Position numbers and translations under genes: made by a program. A DNA stretch of 14,811 bases from an uncultured Lachnospiraceae bacterium (GTDB lineage: Bacteria > Bacillota > Clostridia > Lachnospirales > Lachnospiraceae). The notes under the pieces were generated by a model. The model was given only the letters and a program-made list of their open reading frames with translations, had not been told where the DNA came from and did not search any database. Below are positions 5,385-12,358 of this stretch, piece after piece (the first letter of the stretch is position 1; the number at the start of each line of letters is the position of its first letter). The DNA lies in the NCBI GenBank assembly GCA_910583815.1, contig CAJTZB010000050.1:1-14811 (forward strand), given 5' to 3'.

Positions 5385-8300
5385 TTATTTATTTTTTTTC
5401 CAATTTTCATCTCTTCCTGTACTGGATGCAAGAGCTTTGGAAATCTGCAATATGATTTCGCTGAAATACCGTTCCGGCACGTCTTTTAACAGATATGCTT
5501 TCTTATCATCTACTTCATCATACTCATAGCTTCCACGCTTCACGCTTCCTGCTTTATAAAACTTTGCATCATATATCGTCACATCTTCATTGAAGCCGCC
5601 TACGAAGCTGCCGGAGAAGTTCAGTTCTACTCCAAGCCCAAGTTCCGGGTCTTCTCTATAAAAAACATAGAAACCGCCGCCATCTATAACAGAACCACGG
5701 TACCAGCCTGCCCCTAGCAGCTTTCCTCCAAGCGACAGGTCGTTTATGATATAACCGCCAAAGCGCTCCATGCTCTTCTGCTCTTCTTCTTCCTTTGTCC
5801 TGTAGTAAACTGCCCTGTTCAGCTGTTCAATAGGCTGTGCAATCTCATAGTCTTCCAGCTGCTGCTTCCACGTCTCCAAAGATTCTTTGGAGAGTTCAAT
5901 CGGATGCACAAGCCCGATAAATTTGGTGTTCTGCCCTTCTTCCGGCAATTCAAATTCATCCTCATCCTCCGTATTAAAGGAACCATCCTCCATATAACGG
6001 AACGTTGCCATCAGCTTCCTGTCCTCATAGATGCCCCAGATAAGCCCGATAGCAAACTGGTGCATAATCGGATTCTTGACAAACAGGCTCTTCCATGATT
6101 CCACGCTCCACTGGCGCTCTGTGGACAATGCCATTTCCAGACGCAGTTTCTGGCTGCTTACCGTTGCCTTCATCTGCTTCTTCATCTGCTTAAATTCTTC
6201 GCTGGCAGCCGTTGCCTTTGCCTCATCGTCACGCTTTCCAGGCGCAGGAAGGTTCTTCAGCTTCTTGCCGCTCTCATCAAATACTTCAACTTCTAGAGAC
6301 GGTGTAATCGTAACGGTAAAGGTACGCTCTCCATAGTCAAAAACACGCTTCATGGTCTCATCAAAGCCAAGATCCGGCACAATCCTGTCTGCCAGCTCTT
6401 CTTTTGTGATTCCAAGCTGAGAAGCTGCAAACTCCAGTGCCTTCTCAGCCGCCGCCTTTACCTGCTTAAATTTAAATTTACGTGAAATTCCGTCCACAAT
6501 CAAAAGTGCCTGTGGCAGCGGATTGAGTGCCAGTGCCTGAACTGCCTCGGCAGCAATTGCGCCGCGGGCAGCCTGTGGCCATTCCTGAAGCTGATGCTGG
6601 AGTTTCTTTATGATGTCGTTTCCGCCATGAATTGCAGAAGCATAAAGCACCCAACGCTTTTTGGACTCTGCTCCTGCTTCCATCCACTTGTCAAACAGCT
6701 CATTTGCAAAGACTGCAAGTTCATTTGTATCCAACTCCTCTGCAAGCATAGCTGCGCTCTTGCTGACACCATAAGTATCCATTGTAGAGTAGCAAAGCAG
6801 AAGTGCCTGCATATAATCTTCTTCTGCTTCTTCTCCGCTTTTCTTATGTACCTTGGAAAATGGAGTTTCGTACGCCCATGCAAGCGCGCGCTTTCTGTTG
6901 CCCTTATGGATTTCTTTCACAAAGTCGGCCTGGCTGATTGCCCTCTCTGCTGACTCGCCGCTGCTTATGTTCAGCGCACTTTCCATCAGCGCCCTAACCT
7001 TCATATTTTTTTCATTTTCCAGCGCAGCAGAAATCAAAGACTGATATTCCTCACCGCCCCATTTTGTCAGCACACGGACAGCAACATCCCTGTCTGCTGC
7101 TTTTTTGGAGGAGAGCAGGGCAATAATTTCCTCCTTCCAATCCTTTGCTTCATAGAGAACAGGAAGCAGTTCTTCCTTTACTGCTTTTGACGTATCCTGC
7201 GTAAAGGCAAGAAGTTCTGTTTTGTTCTTCTGGAGGTCCTTTGCCAGCACCCTTAATGCAAAGCATCTTCCAATACTATCTGCATTCTGGAACGCAGCCA
7301 AAGTTTCCTCTCGTCTCTCTTCCAAATACTTCTGAAAGATTTTCTCCGCTTCTGTATTAAATATTTCTCTCCACTGTTCTGCACAGTAATAAGAGGCATT
7401 TTGAACATCCGTATAAACGAACATCTGATACCTCAATGCCATCCCTTCTGATTCCATAACAGCAAACAGGCTGTGCACACCCTCTGCTCCCGTCTTGCTG
7501 GCATTTTCGAGATAGTAATAGTTGGCGATTCCTCTGGACAGTATAATCAAGGCTTCACACCGGTTACTAAAAGCATCATTCCCATAGTTTTTCCGATAAG
7601 CATGCAGCGTCTGCCAAGGAACATTAGACCAATGCCACTGGCTGGATATTTTCCCTTCCAGTGGATAAAGAGTATCTATCTTTGTTTCCCCATTTAAATA
7701 TTCCCTTATCTCATTGGCACACGCAGAGTCTATACGTCCCATAATAGCATCCATCAGTATGTCTTGCTGTCTGCCTATTTCCTTTGCACGAGTCTCCTCA
7801 TATAATTCTGGATCCAGCTCCCTAATCACAGCATTCATTTTGTTGCCTGCTTCCATCTGGGTCTTTTCCTTGTACTTCATAAATGCCTCATGGTTGCGGA
7901 CAAACTGCACCTTTAGCACATCTTCCCTGTCTCTCTTCACTGCCCAGTCTATGTAAGCCTTTGCATTGATGCCAAGCCACTCATCCAGTTTATCACCATA
8001 CTCTGCAAAATAATTACGAACATCCATTTTTTCCATTGCATCCAGCATAAGGATTCCATTTGCCGCAAGGCATATCTTTACGATATTTTTCAGGCATGGA
8101 GACAATGAGAAATTGGCAAATGCCGCGCCTCCGACAATACGCAGAATAAATGAGTCCACACAGTTTTTTTGAGGCTTCAGATTCAAAATCCGATCATCTG
8201 TAGCCCCGCTCCCATCAGCCATTTCTATTAATTCCTGCCATGTTGCATTTTTGAACTTAAAATCCTCCAGGCTGTTTTTCATAATATCCTCATACAGTGT

Positions 8301-8903
8301 CAGATTTTCAGCATCCTGTGGCTCAATTTTTGTCACCTCATCCGGCTTTGCATTCGGATATTTAGCAAAAAAATATGCCGCCAAAACCATAATCCTGCCA
8401 TTTCCTGCTTCTTCTTGCTGGTACTCCAATGCCTGGATAAGATTCTCCAGACTGTTCCCTGCTATTTTTATCAAAGTGGAAATAGACTGCTTCCGAAGCA
8501 TCGATTCATAATGGCCTGCATAAGACGCATAAAGCGCTGCCTTTTTTGCCGGCTCCGAAGAGAGGAACTGAGTCTTGTCACTAGATATCAGATACTCCGG
8601 AAACAGATCTCTGCTTGTTGACCGGCCAAGCGCAAACAGAATCTTTGCAAGCTTTTCTGCTTCTTTGTTTTTCCCCTTGTTTATAAGCTCTGAAAAAAGA
8701 GAAGTGAACTGTCCACGAAATTTTTTCAGGCATTCTGTTAAATCCTGGATTTCTAGGTTCTGCAGCCCAAGCTGCTCTACCTCCCTTTCCTCTTCTTCCA
8801 TCAGGTAATCCTCAATCTTCGTCAGGTCATCTGATGTAAAAAGGCCGGTCTGCTCCAGAAGCTCCATAATTTTTACAATGCGTTTGTTGTTTGGTTGAAT
8901 CAT
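5385..8903 (-). CDS. DUF4132 domain-containing protein (MolR/YehI type)
   Basis: A 1172-aa, mostly helical, acidic cytoplasmic protein. The C-terminal region carries the DUF4132 signature: LPAPGKRDDEAK at about residue 885, then LRLEMALSTERQWSVESWKSLFVKNPIMHQFAIGLIWGIYED, GLVHPIELS (about 997-1005), QPIEQLNRAVYY and a glycine-rich end with AGWYRGSVIDGGG. The middle contains alternating helical segments resembling HEAT repeats (for example LSSKKAADRDVAVRVLTKWGGEEYQ). No WGR domain or catalytic motif is seen. Relatives include E. coli MolR and YehI, whose biochemical role is unsettled. The start at 8903 (MIQPNNKR) has GGAGG 5 nt upstream; the in-frame ATG at 8915 is inside that RBS. It is last in the AAA/DUF5682/VWA/SWIM series, after a 130-nt structured leader, so it could be partly independently controlled. 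It may be a scaffold or client for the ATPase-VWA pair; that is inference. Confidence 0.9.
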   Translation of the reverse strand: MIQPNNKRIVKIMELLEQTGLFTSDDLTKIEDYLMEEEEREVEQLGLQNLEIQDLTECLKKFRGQFTSLFSELINKGKNKEAEKLAKILFALGRSTSRDLFPEYLISSDKTQFLSSEPAKKAALYASYAGHYESMLRKQSISTLIKIAGNSLENLIQALEYQQEEAGNGRIMVLAAYFFAKYPNAKPDEVTKIEPQDAENLTLYEDIMKNSLEDFKFKNATWQELIEMADGSGATDDRILNLKPQKNCVDSFILRIVGGAAFANFSLSPCLKNIVKICLAANGILMLDAMEKMDVRNYFAEYGDKLDEWLGINAKAYIDWAVKRDREDVLKVQFVRNHEAFMKYKEKTQMEAGNKMNAVIRELDPELYEETRAKEIGRQQDILMDAIMGRIDSACANEIREYLNGETKIDTLYPLEGKISSQWHWSNVPWQTLHAYRKNYGNDAFSNRCEALIILSRGIANYYYLENASKTGAEGVHSLFAVMESEGMALRYQMFVYTDVQNASYYCAEQWREIFNTEAEKIFQKYLEERREETLAAFQNADSIGRCFALRVLAKDLQKNKTELLAFTQDTSKAVKEELLPVLYEAKDWKEEIIALLSSKKAADRDVAVRVLTKWGGEEYQSLISAALENEKNMKVRALMESALNISSGESAERAISQADFVKEIHKGNRKRALAWAYETPFSKVHKKSGEEAEEDYMQALLLCYSTMDTYGVSKSAAMLAEELDTNELAVFANELFDKWMEAGAESKKRWVLYASAIHGGNDIIKKLQHQLQEWPQAARGAIAAEAVQALALNPLPQALLIVDGISRKFKFKQVKAAAEKALEFAASQLGITKEELADRIVPDLGFDETMKRVFDYGERTFTVTITPSLEVEVFDESGKKLKNLPAPGKRDDEAKATAASEEFKQMKKQMKATVSSQKLRLEMALSTERQWSVESWKSLFVKNPIMHQFAIGLIWGIYEDRKLMATFRYMEDGSFNTEDEDEFELPEEGQNTKFIGLVHPIELSKESLETWKQQLEDYEIAQPIEQLNRAVYYRTKEEEEQKSMERFGGYIINDLSLGGKLLGAGWYRGSVIDGGGFYVFYREDPELGLGVELNFSGSFVGGFNEDVTIYDAKFYKAGSVKRGSYEYDEVDDKKAYLLKDVPERYFSEIILQISKALASSTGRDENWKKNK

Positions 8904-8917
8904 AGTATCCTCCATTC

Positions 8918-9010
8918 CGGGACATTCAGTATCCCGATTTTTTTATGCTTGATAAAGAGCGGAATATCCGAAAAGTGCCTGACACTAGCCGGGCATAATT
9001 TATGCCAGCT
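8918..9010. repeat. Series of short inverted repeats in the leader of the DUF4132 gene
   Basis: The 130-nt gap between the 110-aa gene and the DUF4132 gene holds several short palindromes. GGCATA/TATGCC at 8992-9006 is flanked by AGC/GCT (8987-8989, 9008-9010). AGTG/CACT spans 8974-8986 and CGGA/TCCG spans 8960-8970. CGGGA/TCCCG, with a 9-nt loop, is at 8918-8936. The last lies just upstream of the DUF4132 RBS; on the plus strand it is followed by TTTTTTT (8938-8944). No convincing promoter was found here. Confidence 0.45.
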
Positions 9011-9033
9011 ATGGACATCCCCATCTGCCCAAT

Positions 9034-9366
9034 CTAAGAATAGTACTCTAGTCCGCGGTCATACGCCGTTTTCTGTCTGCAAATATACAAGTATTCATTG
9101 ATTTTAGTATAAAGCTCCGCCATCTGCTCCGTCTTTTGTTTCATCCGGTGCCGGCTCTCTGAAATTTCTTCTGCCAACTGCCGTAAAAGCTCTGACAGAT
9201 ACTGCATCCCATACTGCCCGGTTTTTGCTGCCATCTTCTCCATACCTTGCAGCGTGCTGTCATGGACCGTATCAAAGCCGCTTTGGTACAGGTCTTCCAT
9301 CAGCCCAAGGACTTCCTCTGTCAGCTGCTCCATTGCCTCATGCCTTGACGTCAACTCATGTTCCAT
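9034..9366 (-). CDS. Small helical protein of unknown function between SWIM and DUF4132 genes
   Basis: A 110-aa soluble protein beginning MEHELTSRHEAMEQL. I do not recognise a family. It is almost entirely charged, heptad-like helix (EEVLGLMEDLYQSGFDTVHDSTLQGMEKMAAK; LSELLRQLAEEISESRHRMKQKTEQMAELYTKINEYLY), suggesting a coiled-coil or helical-bundle adaptor. It has no membrane segment, signal peptide or cysteine cluster (one Cys only). The start at 9366 is well supported: AAGGAGG lies 6 nt upstream, and the gene begins 11 nt after the SWIM stop codon. The frame remains open upstream to 9462, but that part overlaps the SWIM gene and has no RBS. Its place in the operon suggests a partner of the SWIM or DUF4132 protein. 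No equivalent is known to me in the E. coli yeh cluster. Confidence 0.75.
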   Translation of the reverse strand: MEHELTSRHEAMEQLTEEVLGLMEDLYQSGFDTVHDSTLQGMEKMAAKTGQYGMQYLSELLRQLAEEISESRHRMKQKTEQMAELYTKINEYLYICRQKTAYDRGLEYYS

Positions 9367-9377
9367 CGCCACCCTCC

Positions 9378-11087
9378 TTATTGCTTTGAAAAGTTTTCCC
9401 ATACCATAACCGGGCGCATTCTGATTCTTCCTTCTTTTAAGTAAACCTTTCCGATAAAACAAGGTCGTTTTCCTTCAGAAAGCCTTTCCAGATAACGGAT
9501 AGTACCCGCCTCTTCTTTGGAATAAGTTACCTCCAGAATAAGTTCATGTCCTGCCTTATCATAAAGGCGCTGTGAAAGCTGCTGTCCCGATCTGGAAAAG
9601 TCTGCTTTTTCAAAAGAATCAGGATTGACAAACACAAGATTGGCTTCTTCTTTAAAACTATCCCATATCAGCCATTCTTTCTGCTGCCTTCCTATCTGTT
9701 CAGAAAACAAAGTCCCAAAATCTTCATAATACCAGCCGGAAAGCTCAGATAACGACGGCTTCCATTTGCCAAGCACTTCTCCTGTTGTATCCTGGCTCGA
9801 AGAAAGCCTCCTTCTCTCATCACATTTTGCCGCAGTCAGGCATATTCTGGTATTTAAAAGTTCTTCGAGGGCAATGCCAATCCCCCACGGAGCCTGTCCT
9901 TTTTCCGGCACCCTTCTTCTGCCGCCTTCATAAAAAACAGGTCTGGCATTTGTCAGGGTATACCACTTTTTCGTGTTCTCTTCCAGAAAATATACCGTCT
10001 CCCCTTCATATCCCATCTGGCTTTCAAAATGTTCCATCGCAATCCCGATTAGGCTGAGCTTTCCTGCCGGAACATAATCTGCCCTGAATTCCCCGGCATA
10101 TTGCTCCACTTCTGCATTGTCTTTTGCCTGCTTAAGAAGTTTCACACGCCGGTACATCCTTGTCATCTGCCCCATCAGGCCAGATGCCTGAAATACCGCA
10201 TTCCTGCTAAAATATTTTCCATAAGAATCAAAAAGCGTCCTAAAGTAGCCTTCAAATCTGGCAAGCCCTGCATTATGGCTGATGACTGCAAGCCGTTCCA
10301 GATAATCCGATGCATCCTGAGAGGTTCTGGAAAGCCCGATTGCAAACAGTTCTTCCAGACAGGATTCCATCTGCACAGCGGCTTCGCTTACTTTCTCCAT
10401 ATCATAGGAACGTTCCTCTGTGGCACTCTCTGCGAGTTCTTCTATTGCCAAGGTCTTTGCATCCAATTTACACCACAGTATAGCTGCCGCCTTATGTACA
10501 CACATCTCCTTTTTATGGCATGTGCAGGCGGAATACTCAATTGGCGAAAGAAGCTTTACTACAATTTCCGATCCTGCCTCCTGTGCCAAAAGCCGCACTG
10601 TCACAACAGAAGCATATTGTATCTGAGGCGTAATGCCTGACATCACCTGATTGACAAGGGTCTGCAGCTGTTTATTCCCAAGAACCTTTTTCAGCGGTGC
10701 CAGAGGGTACTCGTTGATTTCCTTGCAAATTTTAGAAGAAGCATCTGTCTGCATATCTTCTTCCTGCGGCACCTCTTCAGGAGCTGCCTCTTCTCCGCCT
10801 GATGAGGAAGGTTCTTCCGTAACACAATGTTCCCTTAATGTCAGTATTGCCTGTATTACATGGCGGCAGATGCTTCTGGAAGGACAGGTACATTTGCTTT
10901 CTCCAAGCGGGAAACATACTGTTACCGTTTCCTCTCCTACCTGAACGGATGCTTCCTCTTCCATGCTGACAATTTCTGCTGCCGCCTCTTCCTTGTCCTT
11001 ATAGGCTCGTTTTACAATTCCTTTATTACTGATGCCAACGAGATAATCATCATCCACATCAGCCAGTCTGCTTTTCCAATCACTCAT
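9378..11087 (-). CDS. SWIM zinc finger protein with two SWIM motifs (YehQ-like)
   Basis: A 569-aa protein. SWIM motifs (CxC...CxH) are zinc-binding modules found in proteins that contact DNA or other proteins. Two are present with identical spacing: C66-x-C68-x5-C74-x-H76 (CTCPSRSICRH) and C188-x-C190-x5-C196-x-H198 (CTCHKKEMCVH), each followed by a hydrophobic helix. Between them is an acidic, low-complexity linker (about residues 90-118: rich in E, P, S). The long C-terminal part (210-569) is helical, then mixed, without a motif I recognise. The start at 11087 is chosen because its ATG overlaps the VWA stop codon (ATGA), a sign of translational coupling; an in-frame ATG at 11108 is an alternative. 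Family role is unknown; in E. coli yehQ has a similar position next to the VWA gene yehP. Confidence 0.88.
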   Translation of the reverse strand: MSDWKSRLADVDDDYLVGISNKGIVKRAYKDKEEAAAEIVSMEEEASVQVGEETVTVCFPLGESKCTCPSRSICRHVIQAILTLREHCVTEEPSSSGGEEAAPEEVPQEEDMQTDASSKICKEINEYPLAPLKKVLGNKQLQTLVNQVMSGITPQIQYASVVTVRLLAQEAGSEIVVKLLSPIEYSACTCHKKEMCVHKAAAILWCKLDAKTLAIEELAESATEERSYDMEKVSEAAVQMESCLEELFAIGLSRTSQDASDYLERLAVISHNAGLARFEGYFRTLFDSYGKYFSRNAVFQASGLMGQMTRMYRRVKLLKQAKDNAEVEQYAGEFRADYVPAGKLSLIGIAMEHFESQMGYEGETVYFLEENTKKWYTLTNARPVFYEGGRRRVPEKGQAPWGIGIALEELLNTRICLTAAKCDERRRLSSSQDTTGEVLGKWKPSLSELSGWYYEDFGTLFSEQIGRQQKEWLIWDSFKEEANLVFVNPDSFEKADFSRSGQQLSQRLYDKAGHELILEVTYSKEEAGTIRYLERLSEGKRPCFIGKVYLKEGRIRMRPVMVWENFSKQ

Positions 11088-12211
11088 ACGACAATATTCC
11101 CTATCCATTCTGCCAGCTCTTCCGGTGTCATCGCGCCCACAAAAGCGCCCATGTCCGCCAGCTGTGCGGCTGCATTCTTGTCATAATTCGGAGTCGCCTC
11201 CATATCAAGTGCCGTCAGTACTACCAGCTTTGCACCGCTTTCAATAATACCCTTAGAAACGCTGTAAAGCCTTTGGTAGCCTCCGCCTTCATAGAGGTCG
11301 GTAATCAGGACAACCATAGTACGGTACGGAAAGTCAATCAGCCCCTCGCAGTAAGTAAGTGCGCCTGCAATATCAGTTCCTCCGCCAAGCTGGATGCTCA
11401 TCAACGTTTCCACAGGGTCGTCCACATAGCCGCTCAAATCTACAACATTCGTATCAAAAATAACAAGCCGCGTGTCAAGCATCGGCATCTTTGCAAAAAT
11501 GCCTGCCATAATCGCACTGTGAATTACAGAATCAAGCATGGAACCACTTTCATCCACGCAAAGCACTACCCGCCACTCGTTGTACTTTTTCATTCGAGAA
11601 TTAAAATAGACATCCTTCAGCACAAGCTGGGCATTTTCCATATCATAGTTTTTCAAATTCATGCGAATGGTCTTTTTTATATCAAGGTTTCTTGCAGAGC
11701 GAACCGGACTGCTTGCATTGCGGTTCAGCTTGCCAAAAAACGATACCCTGACCTGCTGCTCCAATTTCTTTGTAAGCTCCTCCGCTACTTTTTTCACAAT
11801 ATCTCTGGCAAGATGGAGCACCTCGCCCTTCATCATATGCTTGAATTCCAATATCGTTTTTAAAAGCTCCCTGTTCGGCTCCAGCTTCCGGAGCACCTCC
11901 GGGTCTGTAATAAGTTCCGTCATTCCGTACTTTTCCAGAGCATGCCGCTCCAAAATTTCTACGGTCTGTTTTGGGAAGAGTTTCTTTATCTGATGCAGCC
12001 AGTATGGTACGGTAAGTTTGGAACCTTCGCGTCCGCCCACCCTCTCTTTACGGATTCCCTGCTCTTCGCCATATTCTCTGGAATACAGATAATCTAACAC
12101 ACTTTCCATATCCATATAATTTATCCCATCAGAAGAAAATGAAATCTGTTCTCCGGAATATTTTCCAAGAACCAGCCGCCATCGGTTCAGTATTTCCTGA
12201 TCATCCGCCAT
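11084..12211 (-). CDS. VWA domain-containing protein (CoxE/YehP-like)
   Basis: A 375-aa cytoplasmic protein with a C-terminal von Willebrand factor A domain (about residues 212-375). The metal-binding MIDAS is complete: DESGS (D220, S222, S224), T279 in GGGTD, and D305 in LITD. The N-terminal 200 residues are helical and basic, with EQISFSSDGINYMDMESVLDYLY and a charged region near 150-185. VWA proteins of this kind pair with MoxR-type AAA+ ATPases, acting as Mg2+-dependent adaptors that present client proteins for remodelling. The likely ATPase partner is encoded two genes upstream and is mostly outside the window. The start is supported by AGGAGA about 6 nt upstream; the stop codon overlaps the SWIM start (ATGA). 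No signal peptide or membrane segment is seen. Confidence 0.92.
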   Translation of the reverse strand: MADDQEILNRWRLVLGKYSGEQISFSSDGINYMDMESVLDYLYSREYGEEQGIRKERVGGREGSKLTVPYWLHQIKKLFPKQTVEILERHALEKYGMTELITDPEVLRKLEPNRELLKTILEFKHMMKGEVLHLARDIVKKVAEELTKKLEQQVRVSFFGKLNRNASSPVRSARNLDIKKTIRMNLKNYDMENAQLVLKDVYFNSRMKKYNEWRVVLCVDESGSMLDSVIHSAIMAGIFAKMPMLDTRLVIFDTNVVDLSGYVDDPVETLMSIQLGGGTDIAGALTYCEGLIDFPYRTMVVLITDLYEGGGYQRLYSVSKGIIESGAKLVVLTALDMEATPNYDKNAAAQLADMGAFVGAMTPEELAEWIGNIVV

Positions 12212-12212
12212 A

Positions 12213-12323
12213 CTAATCTCCTACGCCTTTCCGTAACCTGCGAATTCTTGACGCCAAAAAGCATAAGCTTTTGGGCGTATGGGCCGCAGGCACAAATTTG
12301 CGTGTGAAAAATTTATTTTTCAC
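12213..12323 (-). CDS. Possible 36-aa peptide in the DUF5682-VWA gap
   Basis: A short frame from GTG at 12323 reads (M)KNKFFTRKFVPAAHTPKS and ends RIRRLRKGVGD. The start has GGAGG (12332-12336) at an ideal 8-nt spacing, and the TAG stop ends one base before the VWA start codon, so translation could be coupled. Its coding stretch is, however, almost the same as a palindromic DNA element (12237-12325). The peptide may thus be a by-product of an inserted repeat. I recall similar peptides (KSLCFLASRIRRL-type) from intergenic repeats in related gut Firmicutes but cannot confirm this here. The product is very basic with one short hydrophobic patch. Confidence 0.35.
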   Translation of the reverse strand: MKNKFFTRKFVPAAHTPKSLCFLASRIRRLRKGVGD

Positions 12324-12325
12324 AC
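12237..12325. repeat. Palindromic intergenic element, probably a dispersed repeat
   Basis: Nested and adjacent inverted repeats fill the gap. An outer stem CCTGCG (12237-12242)/CGCAGG (12285-12290) encloses an inner hairpin. In the inner hairpin ACGCC-x-AAAAGC (12251-12262) pairs with GCTTTT-x-GGCGT (12267-12278) around a 4-nt loop. A CAAATTTG palindrome (12293-12300) follows, then a perfect 10-bp hairpin GTGTGAAAAA/TTTTTCACAC (12302-12311/12316-12325). Such compact, multi-stem intergenic sequence resembles REP/BIME-type elements. It could also act as an mRNA processing or attenuation site between DUF5682 and VWA. Confidence 0.6.
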
Positions 12326-12358
12326 CGCTCACCTCCATTCCAAATACTTTCGGAACAT

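Noticed and set aside
5385..8903. A WGR domain expected in some DUF4132/MolR proteins
   Set aside because: No W-G-R motif or matching N-terminal domain was found; the N-terminus is a charged helical region.
10101..10640. A 179-codon plus-strand open frame opposite the SWIM gene
   Set aside because: No RBS, cysteine/histidine-rich low-quality translation; the SWIM motifs on the other strand clearly mark the real gene.
11273..11863. A 196-codon plus-strand open frame opposite the VWA gene
   Set aside because: It is a reading-frame shadow: no RBS, odd residue composition, no domain, and the opposite strand has a complete VWA domain with coupled start and stop.
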